Translations under genes and position numbers: made by a program
In this document: in pieces, positions 44,785 to 57,169 of the stretch
How the letters are laid out: each line of letters begins with the position of its first letter
How positions within the stretch are numbered: the first letter of the stretch is position 1
Assembly: GCA_050084515.1 (NCBI GenBank)
Contig: CM114271.1
Coordinates: forward strand, 5,270,001-5,334,000
From: Blasia pusilla
Taxonomy: Eukaryota; Marchantiophyta; Marchantiopsida; Blasiales
Direction: 5' to 3'
Length of the DNA stretch: 64,000 nt
The notes under the pieces: model-generated
What the model was told of the DNA's origin: nothing
What the model saw: only the letters and a program-made list of their open reading frames with translations
Database searches by the model: none

Positions 44785-46859
44785 TATACGCGACTATATG
44801 TAGTTCTTTGCCCACCTATAGGTCGTTGTGCTGAACACAAAGGCATTATCCTTCTCAACAATTCCCGAGGAATGAAAGTCCGTGAAACACCAACATGTTC
44901 ATTTGACTGATTTGTGGTGCAGCTACCCTATTTGGAACTAGGTAGGAACTATCTTGTTGTACTCCCCACTAACTGTTCAGTAAAATACAAATGTCAGCCT
45001 CTCAGTTTCATGGTCGCGGTTTCTTTGGTCACATCTTAACCACTCTAGGCTAACTATCCATCAGAATGGCTGCACATTCATACGCAACTTAACTTTACCT
45101 CATTATTTTACAACTATGATAAGGCCTGTCTAATCAGAAAACTTTGAGAAGCCTACAGTCCGCGTGTTCATATGTACTAAAGCTTCATTATAAATCTCCT
45201 GCCACGAACCAAGCGCATACTATACTTTCCTGCACATTGTTAGACTGCCATTGTGTATTGCATCTGCATGTAGGTTTTTCATACATAGTGACTGGTTCAC
45301 ATAATATCAAATCGGCAGGTTGAGCCTACAACAGAGATTCTATAGTCAGCTATACACTAAACATCTTTGTAAGTATGGGGCTAGACTATATTAACTATTC
45401 TATATCACACTCGGTATTGTTGCTAGGAAATCACTCTACGAGTTTCATGATGCAGACCATACACTTGTATTTACAGTTGGGTGTCATGCCACTGAAGTAA
45501 GGTGCCCACCACCAACATATCTCTCTCCATTGGCATTTTGTATCATTGTGAATCAGCTGTGTCGTGAGCTTCATGGTGTGATGCCCATTCGAGTTACAAT
45601 GCAAAGCAGAGTTTGTTTAGCCGGTATAGAGGGGACTACTATCAATGCGGCAAGCTATGTGCATCGTTGTAGCTTGTCATATTTAGGACACTGAATCAAC
45701 CCACTGTCTGAGGTGGAAATTTGTGCACTACAATCCACTCATATCAGAGGAGAGAAGGTTAATTTAATACCTGATGTTGTAGGTGAGCAACCTTATGTAC
45801 TGTTCACTCAATTGTCTCCATCCGAATATGTATATTGCATAATCTGTGTTTACAGACTCGGCCAACCTATGCTAGATGAACTGAAAGTTTCCCTATGTAC
45901 TTCAGCCTATGGATTTTCTGAGACCAACGGTGTATTACTATGGCTTCTTAAGTTTCTTGCAACACCATCCTTTCAGGTTGCTGTTAAAGACTTCTATTGC
46001 ATATAGCGACGAGCTCCTTCACCTTGTTCACTTATCCTGACCTATTGGATAACAATTCTTGTATTAAGATCCAGACACGGTTGTAGTGTCCGTGGTAGTA
46101 GGCGATTGTCAATTGGTTATGCAAGTTCATTTATTGTGTATGCATCAACTCCTCTAGTTTCTACTGATTATTTGTAGTTGAACACGACATATCCCGATAT
46201 ACTCTCCCAAGTTTAGGTACTTACCTGCCTCCACCAATGTCATGTATTTATGGGATGCGTGCGATTGTATTAATGGCCACTACTTGCCAGTGACTTTAGC
46301 AAACAACTGTAGATCCTTTGCTATTTTAATTGATTATGCTTAGTTCTAGGTAGGTGTTTAACGTGGATTTTTCACAAGCCTTATTGCATTCTAAATTACA
46401 TTTGTAGATTAGCTTCTTCATAGTTATCCATCCAATTCCATGATGAATAGTTGATCCAGGGGCTCGATTACATATATTCAGGTGAACTGTACATCGGCAT
46501 TGTTCACACAACAAACATTGCTCATGTCCATGCATCAACCTCCTAAACTGTTGTGTTTTGCGGCCTACTTCTCTGTCTTGGGTTTTTTTGTATCTAGGGA
46601 AGGAGTATAGACATCATTAGATACAAAATGGCCGCCTTGTTTGCCTTTGTTTAGAATGCTTACCTATGTTACTGCCACCTCATGCATGGACACAGTGCAT
46701 ATATAGTGTTCTTGCTTTCTATACGTGCCAAGAAGTGGCATTTCCATCTATTGTTATGAAGTAAATTTGTGTACATTTTGATTACTTGCTTCCGTTATAC
46801 TGATGTGACTTCCTATTGTGGAACCTTATTGAACCAAGCGCATGAGAGTGCTTCTTGTA
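44785..46859. other. T-rich DNA between gypsy and Helitron coding remnants
   Basis: It contains R2' (~45038-45170), the partner of 37130-37261. About 250 bp (44785-45037) between the presumed LTR end and R2' has no counterpart left of the element. No further gene was recognised. Confidence 0.45.
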
Positions 46860-46863
46860 ATAC

Positions 46864-48060
46864 ATGGTTTCTGCTACCAGACCCCAAAGGGTCCAAAGAC
46901 CCAACTTAGCAAACCAGAATAAGCTTAAGGCATGTAGAGAACATGCAAGGGTGAGGTTGATCCTTCTGAGTAAGATACAGAGAAAGCCTATCAATAGAGT
47001 ATGGCCCAACATCGAAACAATACTCAGACTTTGGCAACAACAATCCTCATCTTTTATAGGCAACATGAAAAGCTGTGGATATTGCGGTGCCGTTAATTAC
47101 GGAACTAGTCAAGTAAGGTTGACTCTTATAGAAACATACACCTATCCGCCTTATGCTCTCTGTAATAGCTACATGTCTAAATATGTGATACCTTCTCATG
47201 GAAAATTTTACGTGTGTTCCCAATGCAAGGGTCGTTCACCTCAGACAAGCCATAACGTTTACATGACTCTACAATACATGCATGACGTGTTGGCAATCAA
47301 ACCTCTGTACCTCTAGCTAATGTCCTTTGTGGATTCTCGCCTAGGCATTGAGACTAAATACAGCGGTTTTCATACAAGATTCTTTCAGGTTGACTCATTA
47401 CTTGATTGCCAACTTTTGGCATGGAATATTGACCAGCCTCTGCTATCCAACTCCAATTTTCTATATAGGCAAGTGAGAAAAGTTCTCCTTGTAAACCTGA
47501 GAGTTAACAATTTGTTTGCACAATACACACCTCTAATTGGGTTGCCCAGTCCTACACTTGGTCTTGTAATCCTGCCATCTTCCAATATGGAAATTATCCT
47601 AAAATCTTCCCAGGAAAAGGGGCAACTAACCCATAGCATGGCAGCAGATCCATCTAGTACAAAGCTTAATGTGGTGCAAGACGTGCAATAATCCCTCCCC
47701 GTGAAGTGTAGAAAATCCTATGATATCTTTCACAATGGTAGTGTTTCTCTTCGTGAGCATGCCCACAGTAGAGTATAACTTCTAAGTGACAAAAACCGGA
47801 TGTCTGCCAATAGCAAACTCACAATTGAGACAAGGATTTTCCCCTTTTTGTTTCCATACTTAAGGGGTACTTTACGGGGCAGTCTTCATTCAGCGACTAC
47901 TTACGCTGCCATACCAAATATCTTTTTAGTGTATGCATATTATACCAACCATATATCCTCATGATGCACCAACTTCGGCAATCTATTGCTTTAGCATCCT
48001 CTAGTCGCTCTTTTAATTTAGCCTAAACAAAGAACTTGACCAACTAAAAGAAAACACCCT
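46864..48060 (+). pseudogene. Helitron N-terminal region (zinc-ribbon part)
   Basis: Frame 46864-47316 carries NMKSCGYCGAVNYG and, ~45 residues later, GKFYVCSQCKGRSP, a Cys4 arrangement as found upstream of Helitron Rep domains. After a stop at ~47315 another frame (47320-47691) is open, then a short block FPFLFPYLRGTLRGS at ~47850 matches the conserved FPxGxGG-like region preceding the Rep domain. Broken by several shifts. Confidence 0.6.
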
Positions 48061-48966
48061 GATCTCCCTCATGAAGACCTCTATGCACACTTGTCTAGAT
48101 ATATTGTTGGTGCGCATATACCAGGTAGCCTGTCTTGGAATTTCCGTCACTTAAAGAACCTTAAAGCAATGGTCAAGAAGTGGGGTATGCCATACTTGTT
48201 TGTGACTTTAACTTCTGATGAGGTATCAGATTCTAGGTGATCTGAGATTGATGATATAGAGGCAATCCTTTGCAAGGTCAATTCCTCCCTCACATGGAGG
48301 AACGCTCCTCCTGAGTGTGCAGCACTATTTCATACAAGGCTCAAAACATTCTTTCAAAATTATATCCTGGGACATGTACACAACTACCTGGTCTGTTATG
48401 AGTTCTAAGGTCGGGGGAGCTTGCACTACCACATGATACTATGGGTAAGCGACCAGGATATTAATTGTGTCACTTGAGAGATATGTTGTTATATTCCTTC
48501 CGTTGATAGTCCTGCTACAGAGTTGGCCACCTAGCTTACTCCGCTCCATAGGTTGCATCGGTTTGTTACGACCAAGCAGATACATACATGTTAACAGGAA
48601 GTGTGCACCATTAGGGGGACAAAAGATCATCCACCATACTGTCGTATGGAATTTCATGCAACCCCAAACTTTTGTATAGAGCCTATTTTTTATCAACATA
48701 CTTTGAAGTGGACGTATTATTGGCTTGGCTTGGAACACCGTAACGTCATCTCGTATCACTCTGCAATCCTGGTACTTTGGGGAGCACACATGAACCTACA
48801 ACGGGTGACTAATGTTCAGTGGTCATTTTATTTTTTGAAATACGCATTGAAATCTGAGCCACAAGGATCTTTGAATATAAATACAGTATGCGTAAGGTGC
48901 CTAGGTCTTGAGGACCTTGACAAGATTAGGCTACGTCTTATATCTGGACTTGTATTGAACCGGTAG
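48061..48966 (+). pseudogene. Helitron Rep (HUH nuclease) domain
   Basis: IPGSLSWNFRHLKNLKAMVK and GMPYLFVTLTSDE define the Helitron-like N domain. The HUH motif is in GSLHYHMILWV, His codons at 48424-48426 and 48430-48432. The tyrosine region follows at ~48830 with WSFYFLKYALKSEPQG. TAA at 48416-48418 stands where CAA (Gln, before GRGSLHYH) is expected. Rep nicks and joins single strands in rolling-circle transposition. Confidence 0.87.
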
Positions 48967-48979
48967 TTGTTGTGATATT

Positions 48980-50070
48980 ATGGAGGAGTGTATTGTAGAA
49001 AAAATCTTTGGATTTGCATTTGCAAATCCAAAGGATGATCTACCTAACATGCACTGTGCAAGTGACCAGTATGGTCGCCTCATAGATGCTAAGGTTATAG
49101 TTATCGACAATTTTTTCATGCTCACACCTCGGTTGCTCGGAATAATTGGTATGAGGTTGCACTAAGTCTGTCCCTCATCAAATTTGGATCCTTTTTCTAC
49201 AAAGCTTCTTATTCTTTTAGGTGACCTTTGTCAACTACAACCAGTTTGTCGCCATAATGTTGTTTCAATGTGTATGGCATGCCATATATCTTCATATATC
49301 GCCATTTTTCAGCTCACTACACAAGTACGAATTATCTACTGCTATGAGATATACCGTGGACAGCCAACTCCTTACTTTCTTGTCCAAATTCACACTCAAG
49401 CAACCTACATAACGTCATATTACTTCTTGTCTTGGTGACTGATTTGTTGAGGAAGATGTTGGTATAGATTTCATACAAGAAGACACTCAGATAATTTGCT
49501 CCCACCGAGCTGATGTCCAGCTATTTAATATTGTTTCTCTTCAGAGGCTTTATGGCTCTAGGTCAATTCTGCCTATTCATATCCCTACCAATGCACCGCC
49601 CGATTCGCAGTTTCATGATTGGATCTCTAATCCCTCTTTCTACCAACTACAATTTTTGCAATTGGTTGTAAAGTTCTATTGACATCTAACATTGATGTAA
49701 AAAATCAGGCAGCAAATGGTGCCTCAGCGACAATCCTAGATTGCACCTATAAATCGGATGAGCCGAGTTCTATTACATTGATATTGCACTCAAATAGTAT
49801 GGTCATGAGAGTGAGCACGACAAAATTTACTTCACTGCGACACGGCCCTAATTAACCAAAAGTATCATAAGAAGACATTTCCCCTTGTACTTGGCTGTGC
49901 AATAACTAGCCATAAAAGCATGGGGCTTACTGTAAGTGGCAGGTGTTTGTTGGTAATTAAAGTAGCCTTTGCACCCAACCTTGTGTACGTAATGTTATCG
50001 CGAGTAAAGAGTAGACAACATCGGAGAATTATTGGAACTTTGGGCCTTGCAGACTTTCATGTTTATGGGC
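48980..50070 (+). pseudogene. Helitron PIF1-type helicase domain, lacking Walker A
   Basis: Seen in order: VIVIDNFFMLTPRLL (Walker B with DE changed to DN) at ~49100, LLILLGDLCQLQPV (motif III) at ~49208-49243, IICSHRADVQLFN at ~49490, LGCAITSHKSMGLTV at ~49888-49931 and NLVYVMLSRVKS at 49979-50012. No GxxGxGKT is found between the Rep end (~48960) and Walker B, so the N-terminal helicase part is deleted. Many stops. PIF1-like helicase would unwind DNA during transposition. Confidence 0.85.
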
Positions 50071-53000
50071 AGAGTGTGTAGCGTCATCCACTACTATACT
50101 ATGTGCAACTAACTTGTAGTGATTGTAGCCAGCATGGTGGCCAGCGACACATCAACAAGAGGTAGGACAAGGAAGCATATCGGCACAAAGTGCATAACCA
50201 ACAAACTTCAGTCCAGCTATGGCTCCATCTCTAGCCGCGCATGCAGCTACAATATTGTTGAGCGACAAAAGCTCAAATGATTATCTCCAACCCCCACCAC
50301 CATAGCAACTTTTGACTTCCACTACTGACAACCAAGTTCAGTATGATGCCCAGGTTTGCTCTTATGTGAATAAGTCCTATTCAGCTTGCTTGATCAAAAA
50401 TTGCCAGACCATACCAAACAAGTGATGCAACCCATTTTTATCCCCGAATTTCCAGCTATCCACCTATACGTTCTTTGTCTCTCCTGGTTATGTTTTTCCA
50501 GGTGCCAAGGTTGTACGTGGATTTCGCCTAGATGATTCTTGACACTAGCTTCAAGTTGAAGCTAGTGTTGAGGTTGTTCCGCCAACAGATGCGCAGCTAA
50601 AGTACGCCAATAGCTTAGGATTGGACCAATCCCACTTGGGTGGCGATATCTCAAGCCGCAAGATGAGTCATATAATTGACCAGAGAAAGCTGTGGGCAAC
50701 GTCATTTCATGAGCTGAAAAATCAGTCACCTGCAACATGTGGGTGTTGTTGGTTGTATTGTATTAAAATGCTTATATAATAGTCTTTTTACTTTCTTTGC
50801 TAAGTTGTTCTTACCCCTTTTATGTCTGGGCCTATACCAAGAATTCAAAAAGAAGTGATGGTGTATAAGGGAATTGAATTCAATGAAGCCGATTTGAATA
50901 GGCAGCAGGTTGTCGTTCACTATGTTCGCTTGAGTGGTGGTATAAATCCCGACCAGTTTCAAGATTTTTGTGTAATAATGAAATTTCCGCTAGATATGTT
51001 GATTCCACTAAATTCTGCAAAGGCAACCCATTTGCTCCCACGGTTGAGAACTATTTGCAACAATGGCGCACCATCGACTTCACCTCAGTTGCACAATGGG
51101 ATACGTAGTGTTTCTCAGCAGCTACCTTCTTCGACATCCTATCCAACCCGGTCTCCATCTGCAAGCCACAACGCCACATTTTAGTTCAACATCGATGGTA
51201 CACCATATGTTGGTCCCATTCTACCAGAGTCTCCAAACAAGCAAAAATGTGCATGAGCTTATTGTGAAAGATCAGGTCTGACACTATACTCTCATGTTTG
51301 TATAATGAACTTGCTATTGCTTGGGTTTGTTGTGCTTTATTGCTTGATGTCCATCTTTGACTTTCTTGTACCCGTCTTGTGCAGTGTTCTGAAGTCGTAC
51401 ACAACTATGTGAACTCACTTGCTGGTTGTACTCCATGACAACAACTATTAACTTGCCATTTTCCTTCACTTTTTGGCATGCGCCCAACATGCACTTATAT
51501 ACATGCAAAATTTGTGGCTATGTTGGTCAAGTTGCTATATATTCGACGGTAATTCCGGTTTTCCTTGCTATATCGTTGCTGAAATAGTATGAAGGGCAGT
51601 CTTGCTATTTCATTACAACAAGTGATTGTGCTCAGAAGACAACTCTAACTCTTGGCTACACTTGCAACTTTAAAGTTGGTTTTGAATTCCGGCACATCAT
51701 ACTCTGCATAAGCTTTGTAAACGCGTAGAATGTTACTTGCTTCTGTACCATATGTTTGTTGGCCATGTCTACTTTTTTCCGTAGGAGTTTTGCTCCTCAT
51801 TGAGTGCTTGTTATCACTGAATTCATGTCTTACGTCAGATTGTGTAAACGTTAAATTTATGCTTGTACGTACCCTAGTCGGCTATATTGCAGATGAGGTT
51901 TTTTCTCAGTTTGTATTTATGTGGGATCTTCACTCTATCTTTGTGTTGCTAAAAATTTCCCGGTAGCCCAGTAGTTGCCACTTCCCTTGTCGAGAACGAC
52001 ATCTCTCAGTCATACATCCACTCATTTACCAATTGTGATGTGGCCTAAGAATTTACCACAAGGACTGTGTGTGTTGTAGATTGTATGGCATTGTAGCTTA
52101 CATCAATGTACTTGTACTTGTACTTGACAAGTCTTTTATTCCGCTTTAGTTGAGCATCATCTTAGAGTTCATACAATCTTTTCACATATGCACTTTGTAG
52201 TTTATCTTTTTTCTTATCTGGTTCTGCTCTAGGCTGTAGTGAGCCCCTCTTTCCATTTGTAGTGGTATTCTATAGCTTAGCCTTTGTGCACTGAATTTGA
52301 TATGTTGTAAGTTATTTCCATGTCCCCAGTTCACTTTAGTGAGTTTCTAATTGCAATTTTTTGGTTCAAATCGCTTACAGGAGACTATTTCCAATGGCCA
52401 CACACCTACCACCGCATAGTGCACACCGCTTACAAGTACCCCAATTTGTTGCAAAGTGCAGAAAAAAAGGGGTCGAATTTTTTTTGCAGCACTGAACAAT
52501 GAAGTTGCCACCCCATCCTACTCCATTGATACTGTCTTGATTGCATACTCCATTAATACTGTCCCGATTGCATTATTTGATGCAACCCTTAAGAATATTG
52601 TTGTCCTTCATGACCAACTCAACAAATCTGAATTCACAACGAGATACTTAGGAAATTCATGGAATATGCTGGGAAGGACGATGGATATCGTATAGACAAA
52701 ATCATAGATGTGCATGAACCGCTTAGATCAATCATTGTTGAGTTGACGACTCTCAGTGATCATTGTAAAAAACACTATCCTTGTGATGAGGAACTAGATT
52801 TGTGCATTCGCCAGCTACAACACTTATCTGCTGTAATGTAACTACTCAGCATGCTACTATGTGTTCTCTTGCCCACATAATGTACCATGTGGTGTGGACT
52901 GCAACTACTTCAAGCTCTATTTCGTCTTCCATACCTGCAAGCGCTGATCTGTACTTGTTCCACAAACTCAGCTATATTCTATAGGTGCACTTTCTGTCAA

Positions 53001-53990
53001 GCAATTTTGCACTATGCAGTAAAAATTAATCCTACATTTTCATAAATTGCAGCTTTTTCTCAATTGCCACTTTCATATAGTTTGTTAAGATATTTGATAA
53101 GGGCAACTCAGCTATTTCTGGTTTTCTACTGGTATAATATTGTGTTTGGTATATCTTAGTCGTGGCACACTGTTCTGTTGAGATACTTCCTTGCTGTTTA
53201 AAGTGTCACCTCAATTTCTGGGAGCCTTTTTTTTGCAATGTCTAGTCTTGTTATATTGTAGCATTCTCGGTCATGGCCATTGTTGCGTCGTCTCAAGCCT
53301 TACAACAACAGATTAACAGGCAGATTTAGTGTTGTACTTATTTATTATCAGTGTGCTTATTCATATAAAGTATATGTAACCAAGTTCTGTCCAATCCCAC
53401 ACAGCTCTGAAACCTAAGGCTGCTGGAAATTTTACATCAGCATACACTCACACTTTGAGGCTGCCATCCGATTTGAACTTGCTCGTAATCATAAGACAAC
53501 CATTTCAAAAACTCATATTTTATTGGCTATTCTACCAACTATTCACCACTATTAATTAACTTTCACTGCACCCGCAATCGAAAATCGATAACATTCACAA
53601 AGCTGGTAGGCTAAAAAATATGTCGAATATTTTCTCTCACCATCTACTTATTCTAACATAGTATTCACAAGTTCACTCTCATTGACTTAAATAGAACACC
53701 CATAGAATTAAACGTATTACCTTAGGCGTCGCGGACAATCAATCCTTGTGTATACGGCTGTCCTTTTCACACTCTTATATCTCTGTTCACAATGAGGACG
53801 ACACATTGCCGCAACTAAGGGGCCGCATTCTTGTTACCTGAAAAGCCGAAAATGCCGATACATAAGGAGTTTGCAAATTGAAAGGCCACCCTCTAATAAT
53901 AATACAAACAGATCCTTGAGAAATTTTCAGCAAGAAGGTGCAATTGGGAGGTGAGACTTGTGCCATATGACGATGAATGAATGTATAATA
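50071..53990. other. Decayed T-rich DNA, probably Helitron 3' region
   Basis: Short ORFs only, no domain recognised. A 13-bp perfect inverted repeat with 1-nt centre lies at 50542-50568 (acactagcttcaa/ttgaagctagtgt). No CTRR terminus is found at the expected distance from it. Confidence 0.4.
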
Positions 53991-54165
53991 CAAAGAGAGC
54001 TACAGCTGAAATTAGGGTTTCGGAATCAGCAAAATAATGGCATTTCCTCCCACGAAAGAGGCACATTTAGGGTTTACCATTCCGCTCCTTCGTAACGTCG
54101 CTGTCCCTCAATCGGACACCGCACGTTTCAGCCACTGAAGGAGCTCCGGCCCTTGTCCAATCCAA

Positions 54166-54780
54166 CAAAAAGAGAAAGAGAGAGAGAGGAGAGAGAGAGA
54201 GAGAGTGAGGGTTACGTTTCGAGTTCTTGCGCAGCCCTTCTCTCCCACCTGCGCCGGAGCCCTTCCCATTCATCTCTCGAATCGCAATGTGAATAATTTC
54301 TTCCGTCGGATGGAGAGAGAGAGAGAAAATGATGTTCTGAAGGACTGGGAAGCCAACATCTCCTTCTATCTAAGAAAGAGAGTCGGGTTTGGAAAGCAGA
54401 CATCTCCTAGCAGCCGAACTGGGAGATAGTTGGGATTTGAGAGAGAGAGAGAGAGAGAGAAAGAAAGTGATCTTCTGAATGACTGGAAAGTCAAGGTGAA
54501 GTCAAGGTATTCTTCAATCTTAGAAAGAGAGCCGGGTTTGGAAACCAAACACCTCCTTCCATCGAACAAAGAGGGAGTTGAGATTTTCTCCAGAGAGAGA
54601 GAGAAAGTGATCTTCTGAATGATTGGAAAGGTAAGATCTTCAATAAAAGAAAGAGGGTTGGGTCTTGAAAGTCAAGATGTCCTTCCGTCGGAGAAAGAAA
54701 TCTCCCTTATGAGAGAGAGATAGAGAATTGAATAGTCAGGAAAGTTGAGATCCTCCAAATCAAGAGAGAGGGAGGGACGG
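54166..54780. repeat. GA-rich region with ~130-bp degenerate repeats
   Basis: (GA)n runs at 54174-54206, 54310-54325, 54438-54462, 54591-54604 and 54710-54722. The phrase aa(a/g)tgatcttctgaatga(c/t)tggaaag recurs at ~54327, 54466 and 54605, marking units of ~130 bp. Confidence 0.75.
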
Positions 54781-55708
54781 CCGTATTCGTAGGCGTTGTC
54801 TTCATCGATGAGCCACGAAAGTGGAGCGTTCCTCCCGTTTATGAATACCATTCATCAATTACTGACTGCCTTAGTCCCATTGAAGAGAGAGAGAGAGTCT
54901 CAGACTTCATTGTACAGGCCATGACTGGGGGTTTCCTCTCATTGAAGGAAGAGACGTGAGAGATTCGCGAATCGATAGGAAAGTGAAAACGTTGTCGTTT
55001 GCTCCCATCGAACGCACCCCGCGAGCATGAATTACAATGTGGATGACAACGAATGCATGGATGTTGCAACGAATGACTCATTGGATACAATCACAAAAGT
55101 GGGGGCTTGCTCGCATCAATCGCCGCAGCGTGGCCAAAATTTCACTAACTCATGATTTACTTCAAGAGAGAATAATCGAATTGAGCTATTGTCCACAGGG
55201 ACCCAAAACGGATGGTACTTTAGAGAGAGAGAGAGAGAGGCGATCCGTCTGCTGGAGGATTTGGTGACAGCCACTCCCACGCAGATTCTTCTCAATCTGG
55301 AAAAGGAGAGAACCTGTACAACAGAGAAGTGGAGCTTTATGCAATCTTGCTTCTGCTTGACCGATCGTTGTAAAATCTGTTTCCCACATATTGCCATGTG
55401 CACAATTCTTGAACAAATCGTCGAGTCGGATGAAGATGGCCTATTGCCCTTTCAGGCCGTGCGTGAAGCTTGAAACTATGACCCGTAGAATTCCCGTGCG
55501 GCTTGGGATCCGTGACATAATCTTCGAGGCACTTAAGAAAGTGGCATGCACATGAATTATTTTCTTCCCAAAGCTTGGCAATCGTTCCGTTTCCAGAGAG
55601 GTTCGTTTGGGAAACCTCGTCCTCCTGAGAAGGATTCGGCGAGCTTCATTCGATCGAAGGGTTGTGCTCTTCTTTTCGTGGGGATCTGTGGACTTGTTCC
55701 GTGCTTTT
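54781..55708. other. No recognised gene; kelch-gene upstream DNA
   Basis: Short overlapping ORFs and two more GA runs (54883-54897 and 55226-55239). Possible distal promoter or 5' UTR intron of the F-box/kelch gene. Confidence 0.35.
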
Positions 55709-56905
55709 CGATCATTTGAAGGATGCTGCCCTACATTTGGTGATGATCTTTGGAGTCGGCCGAAGACTTCTGCACTACAATTGCCGAAGATCTTCAAAGT
55801 TGGGTGAGGGATACTGTTCCACATTTCGTGAGGATGTATCCAATTAGGTGAGGGATGCTGTCCTACATTTGCTGAGGATGTGTAGGAGTGGGCTAAGCAC
55901 ACTGTCCTATATTTCATGAGGATCTGTGAAATTGGGTGAGGGATACTCTCCTACATTCATGAGGATCTGTGGAATTCGGTGAAGGATACCGTCGTGCATT
56001 TGCTAAAGATGTGTTGAATTAGGTGAGGGATATTTTCCTACATTAATGAGGATCTGTGGAAGAAGGTAAGGGATACCGCCCTACATTCGCTGACGAGGTG
56101 TGGAATTGGGCGAGGGTTACTGCTGTATGTTTGCTGAAGATGCGCGGGATTGGGTGAGGGATGCTGTTCTAGATTTCGTGACAATCTGTGAAAGTGGACG
56201 AGGGATGTTGCCACATTGCGGGATCATCTTTGAAATTGGGTGAAGCGTGCTGTACTGCATTTGCTGATGATGCTTGGAGTTTGGTGAAGAATGCCGCAAT
56301 ACATTTGCTGATGATCTTCAGATTTGGGTGAGGTGCAGAATGCTGCCCAAGTTGTTCTGAGCATCTCTGGGCTTCCGCGAGGAATACTGTTGTACATTTG
56401 CTGAATATGTGTGGAATTAGGTGAGGGGTAATGTCCTACATTTTGTGGGGATCTGTAGAACTAGTTGAGGGATAATGCCCTAGATTTCGTGAGATTCTGT
56501 AGAATTGGTTGAGGGATAGTCCCATACCTTTGCATGAGGATGTGAGTAATTGGGCAGGCTCCCTTCAAAGGATGCAGGTTTAGGGTTTACTTTTTTTGTG
56601 ATGATGTTTGGAATGGGGAGAGGCCTGCAGTCCTGTAATTAGTGAGGATCTTTGGAATTGGGTGAAGAATGCTGTCCTATATTTTATGAGGATCTGTGAA
56701 ATTGGATGAAGCATGCTGCCCTGCATTTGCTGATGATGTTTGGAATTGGATGAAGAATGCTGCCCTCCGCTGCTTGAGGATATGTGAAGCTGTGAGAACA
56801 CCAGCAAAGGTATGGTGCCGTCCTTTTGGAGAAGATCTTTGGAACTTTGTGAAGGATCCAAACCCACATTTGCTGAGGATCTGTGTCCAGAATTTGGTGA
56901 GCTTC
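55709..56905. repeat. 44-bp minisatellite, about 25 units
   Basis: Units follow the pattern ggtgagggat(a/g)ctg(t/c)cct and acattt(g/c)(c/g)tgaggatctgtggaatt, mostly 42-45 bp long, from ~55709 to ~56900, interrupted by a short tagggtttactttttt insertion near 56580. Unit length is not a multiple of three, so the Ser/His-rich minus-strand ORFs here are artefacts. The array ends ~270 bp upstream of the kelch start codon. Confidence 0.9.
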
Positions 56906-57169
56906 ATTCGATGTAAAGGTGAAGCTGTGGGACAAAAAAGAACGAAAAAAGAAGCCGATGATTTTATATGGTCAGAAAGAAAAGAAGCCTTTTGAAAACG
57001 ATCAGGTCAGTAGAAGGAGGAAGGGGGGGAGGGGGATCAAATTAAGTGGCTTTCATTTGGAGTTGGATGGGCTTCATTCAAAGGGAGGGTGACATTTGAA
57101 CAGGTGAGGATCTAGGACGCAAGGAAAGCTGATGAATTGATATCAGCAGTTCAGTGGAAGGAGGACCAA

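Noticed and set aside
50542-50568. Palindrome as the Helitron 3' terminal hairpin
   Set aside because: No CTRR end follows at ~10 nt, and stem-loop geometry (1-nt loop) does not fit.
56117-56935. Ser/His/Gln-rich minus-strand ORFs
   Set aside because: Products of the 44-bp minisatellite, whose period is not a multiple of three.
57137-57169. Upstream TTG-initiated start for the kelch protein
   Set aside because: Plant nuclear genes start at ATG; the first in-frame ATG is 57170.
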